A stretch of DNA of 44,620 nucleotides from assembly GCA_001247695.2 (NCBI GenBank), contig LGRX02034792.1, forward strand, positions 1-44,620. The letters are read 5' to 3'. The position numbers were made by a program, and so were the translations under genes. Positions 8,751 to 17,465 of this stretch are shown piece after piece. Position 1 is the stretch's first letter, and each line of letters starts with the position of its first letter. Origin of the DNA: Cymbomonas tetramitiformis. Its lineage: Eukaryota > Chlorophyta > Pyramimonadophyceae > Pyramimonadales > Pyramimonadaceae. The notes under the pieces were generated by a model. That model saw only the letters and a list, made by a program, of their open reading frames with translations. It did not search any database and was not told where the DNA came from.

Positions 8751-10079
8751 ATGCATCCAGAATGCAATGAGATATTCACAAGGGTTGTGAACAACAGCTC
8801 AAAAGCAAAACTCACTCATATAATGGCAAACAAAGGAATGGAAGATAGAACAGCGGCCGCTGGTTGGCTTGAAATGAACCCATACATAGTTTCAGACCAT
8901 GGAATAGTTTGGGCTCAGATTGACATCAGAGGAGAACAGATACGCCCCGAAAAACAGAAACATACCCATACGGAGGAACCACGCCTGAGCGGAGCAAATG
9001 ACTCCACACATGACAAGTACCCTGGTTTCCCAGTAAGACTGGAGCACACAAAGACAGTAGGAGGTCTTAAAAAGCTTACAAAGGCTGCGGTAGCCAGAAT
9101 CTTGGAGGAAAATGGATACACCATAAAGCATTTGGCAAATGCAAGCATTGAACAAAACAATGCAGCACAAGTAATAAACACCGTCTTAGGAGACACCACA
9201 GACTACAATATAAAAAAGGAGGATATTCACGGAGACCACCTGAAGGAAAACCCAAGCACATGGAAGGGAAAGCTGACGAGCACAAAAGGTAGCATAAAGT
9301 GGCACAGCAAGACCAAAGAATGGTGGATACATATGGACTCACCCTGGAACTCTGCACACATCCGTTCTAGGGGCATTGGCATGCCAGAGGGCGTGACACA
9401 GCATGGTTACACAAAAATTGGTAATCTCTGGAGCCTGAAATTCCCAATCAAATATGGGAAAAAAGATGTCCTGAAATACCTCAAAACACACTTTCACTTG
9501 GGAAACACCGAAGTCTTAAAACTTGAAGGACCTACGAAGCATGAAGAAGGGCACATATGGGACATCTGCATGCATCAGAGCCTGCAAGCAGAGCATTGGA
9601 GTCATTGCGGTAAACCCCTAGAAACCCTTGACAAAACCAAAGCATACAACTTCAAATATGCCACCGGGTGGAAAGCTTATACAGGAAGACTACAACAGCT
9701 AGTAAACACAAAGCTAGAATTGGAGTGCAGTAAGGAGACTATGGATAGCTGTAGTCTCCATGAAGAAAACACGGACCACACTTGGGACTTCGTCCATGAA
9801 TCAGCAAACAAAGCGGCATGTGCTGCATTTGGAACGAGGGGGAAAAAGATGCACAAAAGGCCGGTCCCATCAGCCACATCAAACTATCTGTACAAATGGC
9901 TTCAGTCATTGAGGAAAGCACACCAAATGCTGGGAGCGGTAGAAAAGGAGAAAGACCTGGAGGCAATAGAATGCCTCGTCAGCACCATACCTTGTGACAA
10001 TCTTTGTAGGAAACCACAAGAAACGGCTGAGGCATGTGTCACAAACCGCGGCCTATCGTGTATCTTGGCCGGGTTGTGA
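8751..10079 (+). CDS. LINE ORF2, second part: end of APE endonuclease and linker to RT (interrupted)
   Basis: This is the same frame as 5958-8738 after a single TAA, with the first ATG at 8751. It completes the endonuclease: the HPE...FTR stretch (~residues 2-11), then SSKAKLTHIM where an Asp is usually seen (SRIDH/Y pattern) but Thr is found, and SDH (~45-47), the terminal catalytic His motif. After ~65 residues an unknown linker follows, and then the usual pre-RT helical region (WKAY...LQQLVN, AFGTRGKK). LINE similarity stops around 10.02-10.03 kb. The final ~10-15 codons up to the stop at 10077-10079 belong to the inserted element. The missing continuation resumes at 24818. Confidence 0.65.
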   Translation: MHPECNEIFTRVVNNSSKAKLTHIMANKGMEDRTAAAGWLEMNPYIVSDHGIVWAQIDIRGEQIRPEKQKHTHTEEPRLSGANDSTHDKYPGFPVRLEHTKTVGGLKKLTKAAVARILEENGYTIKHLANASIEQNNAAQVINTVLGDTTDYNIKKEDIHGDHLKENPSTWKGKLTSTKGSIKWHSKTKEWWIHMDSPWNSAHIRSRGIGMPEGVTQHGYTKIGNLWSLKFPIKYGKKDVLKYLKTHFHLGNTEVLKLEGPTKHEEGHIWDICMHQSLQAEHWSHCGKPLETLDKTKAYNFKYATGWKAYTGRLQQLVNTKLELECSKETMDSCSLHEENTDHTWDFVHESANKAACAAFGTRGKKMHKRPVPSATSNYLYKWLQSLRKAHQMLGAVEKEKDLEAIECLVSTIPCDNLCRKPQETAEACVTNRGLSCILAGL

Positions 10080-10082
10080 CAC
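10036..10082. repeat. 47-bp hairpin at the left end of the inserted element
   Basis: GTGTCACAA (10036-10044) pairs with TTGTGACAC (10074-10082). An inner CGGCC/GGCCG pairing follows after a small bulge, and the loop lies around TATCGTGTATCTT. It sits exactly where LINE similarity ends, so it may be the element's left terminus or the start of a degenerate 5' LTR. TTGTGAC words recur nearby at about 9990, 10140 and 10571. Confidence 0.55.
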
Positions 10083-10507
10083 TCGTCGTAGCAGTCCCTG
10101 TGACGAACATATGACACACGCAGTACGAGGCGCGCGAGCAATTGTGACAAGTGAAGAGATACGGAAACTCAAGCGGGTGTTACACTGGTTTTGAGATAGT
10201 GAGAATAAGTAGGGCGGCGCAGCAGGGTGAGGCAGACGCTCATTTTTGTTTTGCCTTCGTAACAGCGATTCCGAAGATAGGAAAGACTCGCTCAGACCGC
10301 GAAAACAGCAGTGTTATGATATGAGAATTAATGAGATATGACATTCTTTTGCTTGCAAAGAGATACTTTGGTGGAGATTGTTCCTGTGTGATAGCGTCAG
10401 AACTGTAATCTACAGTCTTTTACAAAACAAAAATGTGCCTTATTACAGACATGTCGTCTGTAATTCTGAGAGCGTAGCAGCAGTCCTGAAGAACGAGACT
10501 TCTGAAC

Positions 10508-10542
10508 GGTGAAGCCAGGGACGGAGTCATCCGTACTGGTAA
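10508..10542 (+). repeat. Leader motif copy 1 (ACGGA...TCCGT hairpin)
   Basis: The motif GCCAGGGACGGAGTCATCCG followed by TACTGGTAA contains a short inverted repeat, ACGGA and TCCGT, around a 4-base loop (GTCA here). Copies 2 and 3 lie 217 and 388 bp downstream. Conservation of both stem arms, while the loop changes between copies, suggests an RNA hairpin. Confidence 0.7.
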
Positions 10543-10724
10543 ACCTTTGAAGAGGTCGAGGGAAACAGACTGTTGTGACACTCGAAGTTCAGCAGTCTTG
10601 CGAAAAGCTCAGCGGCATAATTAGTACGAAACTGGTTGCCTATCGTTCACTACGACTGCAGCGTTGAGAATGGCATGCTGGGCTATTTTTGGAAGTGACA
10701 TCCTTCTGGAACTAAGCACCAGAC

Positions 10725-10758
10725 GGTAAAGCCAGGGACGGATTCATCCGTACTGGTA
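10725..10758 (+). repeat. Leader motif copy 2
   Basis: Second copy, with loop TTCA in place of GTCA, the same ACGGA/TCCGT arms and the same TACTGGTA tail. It is followed by GGCGTGGAGTGAAAGAG, which recurs in slightly changed form after copy 3, so the repeat unit is larger than the motif. Confidence 0.7.
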
Positions 10759-10895
10759 CGCCAGAAGGCGTGGAGTGAAAGAGGATTGCCAGTGTTCACT
10801 ATCACGACAGCGTTCTTTGCGACAGTTTAACCCATTCTGGCACCTATGAGTGAGACATCCTTACGGTGATTGCTACTTAGAGCGAAGCACTGAAA

Positions 10896-10930
10896 GGTGA
10901 GGCCAGGGACGGATCCATCCGTACTGGTAA
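10896..10930 (+). repeat. Leader motif copy 3
   Basis: Third copy, with loop TCCA. It lies 20 bp before the position where the Gag frame opens (10950). The flanking GTGTGGAGTGAAAAGAG and the upstream GACATCCTT word match the flanks of copy 2. Confidence 0.7.
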
Positions 10931-11054
10931 GCTCGAAAGTGTGGAGTGAAAAGAGCCTTCACATTGGCAACTCCTCACCACCGGGAAATTAGCAACGGAG
11001 TCCAGCACTAACCTGCAGAAACGGCAAAGGGCTGAGAGGCGTAACCAGAGAGCA

Positions 11055-14000
11055 GTGCGGGTGAGCCAGCATTTTACAGAGCTGGAAGAAGAGGAAGAGA
11101 CTGCCAGAGGCCAGGCTGAGGGCCAGGCCCCAGTACAACCTCTAGTCCAAGCCCCAGCGCAACCCTTGGTGCAAGCACAAGGGCCAGTAGTGATATTCGA
11201 AGAGGAGATGGAGTACACTGACTCCACACGCCTCGCCCTTGGTACCATACCCATTTACACGGGCACCAAGGAGGAGGACCGCCCCAAGTTCCTGAGGGAA
11301 TTCGCCAACATGTGCGAGAACTTTGTGCGTCAGCACAACGCCAACATCAGGAAGAAGCTCAGGTCCGTGGCTGGCACGCTCACAGAAGCGCAGATCAAGA
11401 CCCTGAGAGAGACACCTCCTGACTTTGAGACATTGTGGGACATTATCCCCGCATGTCTGGCTGGCGAGAATTCGCAGACCCTCAGCTGGTGGCGTGAGAA
11501 TTATGAGAAAGGGGGTGTGGTGGCCTCCAACATGGACAGAGTCCTCAAAGACACTAGTGAACATGGCCCACTTGAGGGTTCTATCCCATGTGCCAGGCCC
11601 CCTTTCAATGAGATGAATGCCGGTGCCACGTGGGTGATAGCAAGGCCAGCGACTAACAATGACGCCGAAGGGGAAGTTTCCGACGAATATCTGACTGACG
11701 GGACTTCGTTGAAGGGCTTGACGGGACATGATGGTACCCGTGACATGCAATACTTCTATGCGCTCAGGGGTTTCATCGCTGCGCTTGACAAGAAGTTCAT
11801 GATGAAGGGGACTCAGGAGAAAGTTGACCTGTTGACCCAGAAGCCGCAAGAGGTGGGACAGGATGGGCTAACGTACATGAAGATGTGCCAACGCAGGGAG
11901 ATGCAGCTCAGCACTGGTAAACAGCTGAGCGACGCAGAGCTGCGTACCTACATCGAGGACTGCGTGGAGAACCTGCGCATCAGGATCTTCCAGACACGGG
12001 TGAAGGAGCAGCTGAGGGCACAGTTCCCGCCGCCCAATCGGGTGACCTGGAAGGACCTGGAGTCCATCGTCGAGGTACAGGACAAGCTCAAGAACGACGC
12101 GGAGTCCTGGATCCTCATCTTCCTGCAGGAGATCACCAGGCGATGTGGCTGCCAGTATTCTACCTGGGAAGCTCGTCAACATGGCCTTGACCTCAAGGCC
12201 ATAAAGAACTCGATCAGGAAGATCGAGGCAGCCCAGGGAGGACAGTCAGGCGACCTGGAGGACAGCAAGAAGGCGGAGACACCGCCCTCTAAGAAAATGA
12301 AGAAAGAGGTGAACGTGGCCGAGAGAACCAAGAAGCCCTCCTACAACAAGACGCCGCCGCCAGCAGAGGGCACCCGCACAAACGACAAGCCCAAGTGCTT
12401 ACGCTGTTTCGGAGGGGGCTGGCACGAGTCCGAGCCTGAGCAGTGCAGGAGTGGCTACAAGCACGTCAAGATGCCTGCGGGGTACCACGAGGACAGGCTT
12501 GGTTCCAGCAAGTGGTGGGACGCGGAGAATGCCGCCCTGCGCATGTACAACTTGAAGAACCGCTTCAAGAGCTCCGACTGGGGCATTCTGGTCACGGACT
12601 GGCAGCAACTGTCCAACGGCGAGAAGGACAAGTACAGGGCACCAGTAAAGAAGCTACCAGCGGACAATCAGAAGGGCACAGCCAGCAACTCTGAGGCGTT
12701 GAAGGCTGAGTACCAGGGCATGGTGGCTGCCCGAAAGACTGCCAGTCGTGCTGGTAGTGTGAGGTCGCAGGTACTGTCTGAAGACGAGGGTTCCGACGAG
12801 GAGCCAGTCGCAGCGAGTGTCGCGGAGAGGGAGACGTACAGTGTCAACATACGCGAGACGCATAACCATAGCCACGCAGAAGCAGGAGCGCTGTCTGGTT
12901 CCCCTACCAATCTACTCGCAGCACTGGCCGAGGAGATGGGTGAAGACGTGCTCTCGAACGCACTCGACACTTTGGGCTTGGGGGAGCTCCCTGAGACACC
13001 AGGCAAGAGGGCTGACCCCGAGTATGCAGCAGCACCGGCTGTAGCACTGGGCAGCACCCAACGCATGAGGGGCTTTCCAGTAAAGACACCTGAGGAGTAC
13101 GAGGCCGACGCGCAGGTGCCCATGGCGCCTGCGGCGGACGAGATGCAGAGAAAGGTGCAGCTCATGGCTTCAGTGATCAAGAGCCTAGGAGCGGCCTTCC
13201 GTAAGCTATCTGCTGGACTCGTGGCAGAGGGTCGGATAACAGCCCCTAGGGGTGTTGAAACCTTGGTGGAGCTAGCGGAGACCGACCAGCTCCCCATGCC
13301 GACAGCCTTGGCAGCAGACTGTCAGGGCAGAGGCGAAGAGAATTGTGATAACAGCAACGAAGACGACGACTGCCCAGGCATGGGATCGGGCGGCGACAGC
13401 GACGAGGAAGAGATCCCCCTGGACGAGATGCCGGAGGACATGGTGGAACAGCCCAAGAAGGGGAGAACTACGGTGCGCATCATCGCTGCAGCGGGCTCAA
13501 TCCAGGAGAGCTTCGGGGTTAAGGACTTCAGTGAGAGGGGCGAGCTACACGCAGGGACCATGGAGGCCAAAGCATACGAGCACCTAAAGAAGAAGATGCT
13601 CAGTGGCCTCACAGAGGAGCAGCTCACTGCCATGGCGCAGGTCCAGCCTGTGTGCAAGCTTCTTAACGAGGCTCTGGCACAAGGGATGGCGTTGGTGGCC
13701 TCTGGGGGTCTTCTCATGCTGTACAAGGCTCTCCTTCTAGACACCGGAGCCAACTGCAACATCATCCCCATCAGAACGGTCAACCGGCTCGGCTTGACCG
13801 TCTTCGACGCGGAGACAGGGGCCAGAGTGGCCAGGTGTGACGGCAGCCCTGCAGAGTTCACCAAGTACTGCTACGTGGACGTGGTCCTCGCCGCGGGCAC
13901 CCCATACATGACTCTGCATCGACTCCATGCCTTTGTCACATACACCAACGACACCACGTGGGACTTCTTGGTAGGCACGGGACCCTTGAAGAACGCGCTC

Positions 14001-17000
14001 AAGCTGACCATCGACCTCTACAGAGGCATCGCCACCTCTGAGGCCGCGGTGTCACTGGGCATGAGGGAGAAGGTCACGCTGCCGCTGATCGAGCTGACAC
14101 CGCCCGCTGATACGAGGAGCAAGCGAAACGAAGACCCCAGGGTGTGTTTGGCGACTGAGATCTTCGACGACGGTGCCACACCAGCGCGCACTCTTACTCC
14201 CGCCTTCAAGGACTGTGCTCCACCTCCAAGTGAGGCGGTGTCTCCGGACACAAGGGGAGAGGAACGCCTGGCCCTCTCAGGAGAAAGGTGTGCACCTGCA
14301 CCATTTGGGACATTCCTACTAAACAACCCCGAGCTGGCGGAGAGCCTGGCAGGGTGGCTAGGAGATATGGAGCTGAGAAGGTTCAACCAGGAAGAGAAGG
14401 ACATGCTGGAGGCACGCTGCCAGTCCATGGTGGAAGCGGGCATCCTGCGACCCAGCGCGCTTATGCAGATAGAGGTCACGGGACGGGTCAGCCTGCGGGC
14501 CGAGAACTCATTGTTCGAACCACCCACCCCTGGCACGTCCATAACGAACCGAATGTTGGGCCTGCTGCAAGCAACTTCATGCAGCCAGCACGAGGCCAAC
14601 GTCGCAACCAGAGGCGAATGGTCCAGTGTTGAAGAGCCAACCGAGGTGGAGCCCGCCACTCCAGCCAGCCTGGCCACGACCCAGGCAGACCCTCTCTATC
14701 CAGACCTTACGCAGGAGCAGGAGGCTGAGAGTGAAGCCGACTACATGTTGGCCAGTGCACAGCCTTGGGCGGGCTTGGCGGTGAATCCGTGGGATTGGCA
14801 GGACAAGGAGAGCAGCTGGTCTCAGCAGCGCCTGTACATCGACCGCACGGGCTTCGCTCGCTTGTGCACACTCTGTGAAGATGACGATGGAGGTGAACTG
14901 GAAGCAGGATTCCTGCGGGTCAAGTTCCCGCGCTGTGGAGAATGGAAGATCATCTTGGAGACAGAGCTACTGTGGCCCGACTTTACACTGGTGGACCAGA
15001 AGGTCGACAAGGAGACGAAGGTACCCTCAGAGACCTGGGCCACACGGGCGAGTTACAAGAAGGACAACGAGCATGTCCCGCGTCCTGACTGTAATGCCCA
15101 TCGAGAAGCTGGGAGGCACACCATGGCGGATGTTCAGGAGGCCCTCAACGCTCAGCAGATCTACCCCACAGGGGTCGTGACGGGCAAACTTATGTGGGAC
15201 AAGGTGGCACGCCAGTTTTGCGTGCTCAGCGAGCACACTCGCGCTCAGTGGGAGCTCATGGAGCACATGGTGCGTCACACCATGTATGGTGCCACCTGCG
15301 TGAGCCCTATGGGAAAGGTGACTGGTGAGTTCCAGCTGCCTTTCTATTACGAGAAGGACCAGCATTGGCGATACCAGCACCTGAAGTACGTGCAGCGGGT
15401 GGACATCAATGACCTCCGAGCTCGTCTGAAGGTGAGGTATGATCGGGAGGCGGCTGGTGCGAAGGTGGTCCCGCAGCTCACGCTGTCGGATGCAGCTGGC
15501 AAGGTGGGGAAGTTCTACCCAGTGACCGATGGGGCAGGAGGAGACGGGGAGGTGTTCCGCACGAACGCCGCCGCCGTGGAGTACCTACACTTGGGGGACA
15601 ATGTCAGAGAAATGCTTGGTGCGTGCAAGACAGAGGAACAGGCACGTGACGCACTGGACACCTACGGGGCCAGGCGCGCCCCTCCAGCACGCACGCGCAG
15701 GACTCCCAGTACACGGAAGACGGTCGGAGGGAGTGGAGCAGGTCCATCTGGCTCTGCTCCGCCGCCACCCTCAGCTCCGCCACGCCTGAGGAATCCGACC
15801 TGGCCCGAAGGAGTTTTCAACCCAAAGCAGTCAGAGTATAACCCGGCGATGTTCCAGGGCACCTACGAGCCGGATTCACCCACCCGCAGCGAGAACACTA
15901 CTCAAGGGGCCGAGTGGCTGGATCCGAAGGGGATCATTGAGTTCGCAGTGTTAAACGGGCAGACGGTCTTCCTCATCCAGTACCGCTGCTTCAAAGGCAG
16001 AGTTGAGTTCCAGCTTGGAAAGCCCTATGCGGAGCGAGGGAAGGGGTTGCACACGTGCCAACTCAGCCACAAGACGCTGCACCAGTACTCCTCCTCCGCA
16101 AAAGTGGGTCAGCGAGGAGAGTGTTTGCCTCTGGGTGGGCAGTCAAAAGGCTGCACGGGTGGGCTCCTGGGCACCATACGGAAGCACGTAGAGCACCTTG
16201 GCGCGAGCACACAGCTGGTAGAGATAGCCGAGAGCCACTTGGGCGATGGTCCACAGCGAGGCACTCTACGGGTGTGCAAGACACGAGCCAACCCCCAGGC
16301 CAAGGCCGTCTACTACCTCTTTGAAGATCAGCGCTACTACCAAGACAGGGGATGCAACGAGCTATGGTTCACGGTGGAGTACCTTTCCTCTGAGACACGC
16401 AAGTTCGACTCCTGCTGCTGGGAGACCTGGAACAGGGTGGCAGTCATGCACCGGGAGCCACTGAGTGAGTTCGCGTCCCGGGTAGGGCCCACGTTGCTGA
16501 CTGAAGCACGCCAGCGGGAGGAGATGCAGGAGCACCTGCGCAACGACTTCATGCGGTGCTTGGACCCATCAGAGGATGGTTCCCACCATGAACATGCAGG
16601 AGATGAGGAAGAAGTCAGCGAGGCCTCGCACTGGACGCCTACGTCGCCACGAACAGAGAGTTCCTCCGAGGACGAGGAAGTGGAGATCACTGGTGAGAAC
16701 GTTGCTGGTCTGGCCGCTGAGCTAGCGCGGGCACGCGCCGAGGGCGTGGAGCGTGCAATCCAAATAGCGGCACTTGAAGAATCCATACGAGCCCGCACGG
16801 AGATCATTAGGGAGCACGTAGAGCGACCTCGCGCTGCCCTCGTAACTGCAAGGATCAGCGGGCTCGGGGCCGACTGCCCTGGGCTTGACGGTCATGGTGG
16901 TGCGAGAGCGACGCCTACGAGGGAATGTTACACTGGCCAATCTCCCAGTGGGGCACGAGCCGGAGCCTTAGAGGTCAACATGGCTCAACGGTCCGAGCAC

Positions 17001-17465
17001 CAGTCAATAGACGACATTCTGAGCTCCCCGACGCACACTAATTGCACGCAGCAGACTGAAGCAATGCTTCCAGCTGCGCAGGAGCAGGAGGCCACTTTGC
17101 TGGTGCCATCGCCGAGCCGGGGCTCTGCAGCGCCCAGCAGCCCAGAATGGTCCAGTGGCCTCATTGCGCAAACCAACACTCGACGTGGGGACCACCTTAC
17201 GACGAGACCGCATTGTCCGACCGAGAGGCTCATGCAGCAACGCTCGCCGCGAGCTGGCCATCGCAGGAGAAGATCTCCAAGCCCCGGGAGGGCAGGCCTA
17301 CATCATGGAGCCGCTCGCAGTCAGCACACAGGCAGGAGTGCGTCGCGTGCTTCGCGTGAACGCCAGAGTTATGAAGAGGTTTGGGAACAGAGAAGAAGGG
17401 ACAGCGCGCTGGGACCTTTTGTGGGGGGCACCGGGCCAGCTGCAGCCCGGCGCGCCCGGTACTGA
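11055..17465 (+). CDS. gag: Gag-protease polyprotein of the Ty3-like element
   Basis: The frame is open from 10950 to the TGA at 17463-17465. The first ATG is at 11208 and 11055 is a GTG, so the start is uncertain. Numbering from 11055: residues ~60-440 are Gag-like (helical, charged). Cys448 begins a knuckle variant with spacing C-x2-C-x5-H-x6-C. A retropepsin-type aspartic protease has its DTGA at 896-899 and a flap/second half to ~970. A further ~1165 residues follow with no recognised domain, including acidic S/E/D tracts, a likely coiled coil (~1890-1935) and an R/S-rich end (~2085-2125). Gag packages RNA and the protease cleaves the polyprotein. A protease in the Gag frame with Pol one base back is a standard retroelement design, but the long extension is not. 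The last 91 bp overlap Pol. Confidence 0.75.
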   Translation: MRVSQHFTELEEEEETARGQAEGQAPVQPLVQAPAQPLVQAQGPVVIFEEEMEYTDSTRLALGTIPIYTGTKEEDRPKFLREFANMCENFVRQHNANIRKKLRSVAGTLTEAQIKTLRETPPDFETLWDIIPACLAGENSQTLSWWRENYEKGGVVASNMDRVLKDTSEHGPLEGSIPCARPPFNEMNAGATWVIARPATNNDAEGEVSDEYLTDGTSLKGLTGHDGTRDMQYFYALRGFIAALDKKFMMKGTQEKVDLLTQKPQEVGQDGLTYMKMCQRREMQLSTGKQLSDAELRTYIEDCVENLRIRIFQTRVKEQLRAQFPPPNRVTWKDLESIVEVQDKLKNDAESWILIFLQEITRRCGCQYSTWEARQHGLDLKAIKNSIRKIEAAQGGQSGDLEDSKKAETPPSKKMKKEVNVAERTKKPSYNKTPPPAEGTRTNDKPKCLRCFGGGWHESEPEQCRSGYKHVKMPAGYHEDRLGSSKWWDAENAALRMYNLKNRFKSSDWGILVTDWQQLSNGEKDKYRAPVKKLPADNQKGTASNSEALKAEYQGMVAARKTASRAGSVRSQVLSEDEGSDEEPVAASVAERETYSVNIRETHNHSHAEAGALSGSPTNLLAALAEEMGEDVLSNALDTLGLGELPETPGKRADPEYAAAPAVALGSTQRMRGFPVKTPEEYEADAQVPMAPAADEMQRKVQLMASVIKSLGAAFRKLSAGLVAEGRITAPRGVETLVELAETDQLPMPTALAADCQGRGEENCDNSNEDDDCPGMGSGGDSDEEEIPLDEMPEDMVEQPKKGRTTVRIIAAAGSIQESFGVKDFSERGELHAGTMEAKAYEHLKKKMLSGLTEEQLTAMAQVQPVCKLLNEALAQGMALVASGGLLMLYKALLLDTGANCNIIPIRTVNRLGLTVFDAETGARVARCDGSPAEFTKYCYVDVVLAAGTPYMTLHRLHAFVTYTNDTTWDFLVGTGPLKNALKLTIDLYRGIATSEAAVSLGMREKVTLPLIELTPPADTRSKRNEDPRVCLATEIFDDGATPARTLTPAFKDCAPPPSEAVSPDTRGEERLALSGERCAPAPFGTFLLNNPELAESLAGWLGDMELRRFNQEEKDMLEARCQSMVEAGILRPSALMQIEVTGRVSLRAENSLFEPPTPGTSITNRMLGLLQATSCSQHEANVATRGEWSSVEEPTEVEPATPASLATTQADPLYPDLTQEQEAESEADYMLASAQPWAGLAVNPWDWQDKESSWSQQRLYIDRTGFARLCTLCEDDDGGELEAGFLRVKFPRCGEWKIILETELLWPDFTLVDQKVDKETKVPSETWATRASYKKDNEHVPRPDCNAHREAGRHTMADVQEALNAQQIYPTGVVTGKLMWDKVARQFCVLSEHTRAQWELMEHMVRHTMYGATCVSPMGKVTGEFQLPFYYEKDQHWRYQHLKYVQRVDINDLRARLKVRYDREAAGAKVVPQLTLSDAAGKVGKFYPVTDGAGGDGEVFRTNAAAVEYLHLGDNVREMLGACKTEEQARDALDTYGARRAPPARTRRTPSTRKTVGGSGAGPSGSAPPPPSAPPRLRNPTWPEGVFNPKQSEYNPAMFQGTYEPDSPTRSENTTQGAEWLDPKGIIEFAVLNGQTVFLIQYRCFKGRVEFQLGKPYAERGKGLHTCQLSHKTLHQYSSSAKVGQRGECLPLGGQSKGCTGGLLGTIRKHVEHLGASTQLVEIAESHLGDGPQRGTLRVCKTRANPQAKAVYYLFEDQRYYQDRGCNELWFTVEYLSSETRKFDSCCWETWNRVAVMHREPLSEFASRVGPTLLTEARQREEMQEHLRNDFMRCLDPSEDGSHHEHAGDEEEVSEASHWTPTSPRTESSSEDEEVEITGENVAGLAAELARARAEGVERAIQIAALEESIRARTEIIREHVERPRAALVTARISGLGADCPGLDGHGGARATPTRECYTGQSPSGARAGALEVNMAQRSEHQSIDDILSSPTHTNCTQQTEAMLPAAQEQEATLLVPSPSRGSAAPSSPEWSSGLIAQTNTRRGDHLTTRPHCPTERLMQQRSPRAGHRRRRSPSPGRAGLHHGAARSQHTGRSASRASRERQSYEEVWEQRRRDSALGPFVGGTGPAAARRARY

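Larger units (their letters stand above)
10083..10949 (+). other. Leader of the Ty3-like element with diverged tandem repeats
   Basis: About 870 bp without an ORF of note. It contains three copies of a ~34-bp motif and longer, more diverged units of ~170-217 bp around them. GTTGTGACACTCG followed shortly by GCAGTC occurs at ~10073 and again at ~10569. The region should hold the promoter, primer-binding site and packaging signals, but I could not identify a TATA box or a tRNA-complementary primer site. Confidence 0.5.

Noticed and set aside
10073..10600. GTTGTGACACTCG...GCAGTC at 10073 and 10569 as an LTR pair
   Set aside because: The match covers only ~25-30 bp, both copies lie upstream of Gag, and nothing similar is found after Pol.
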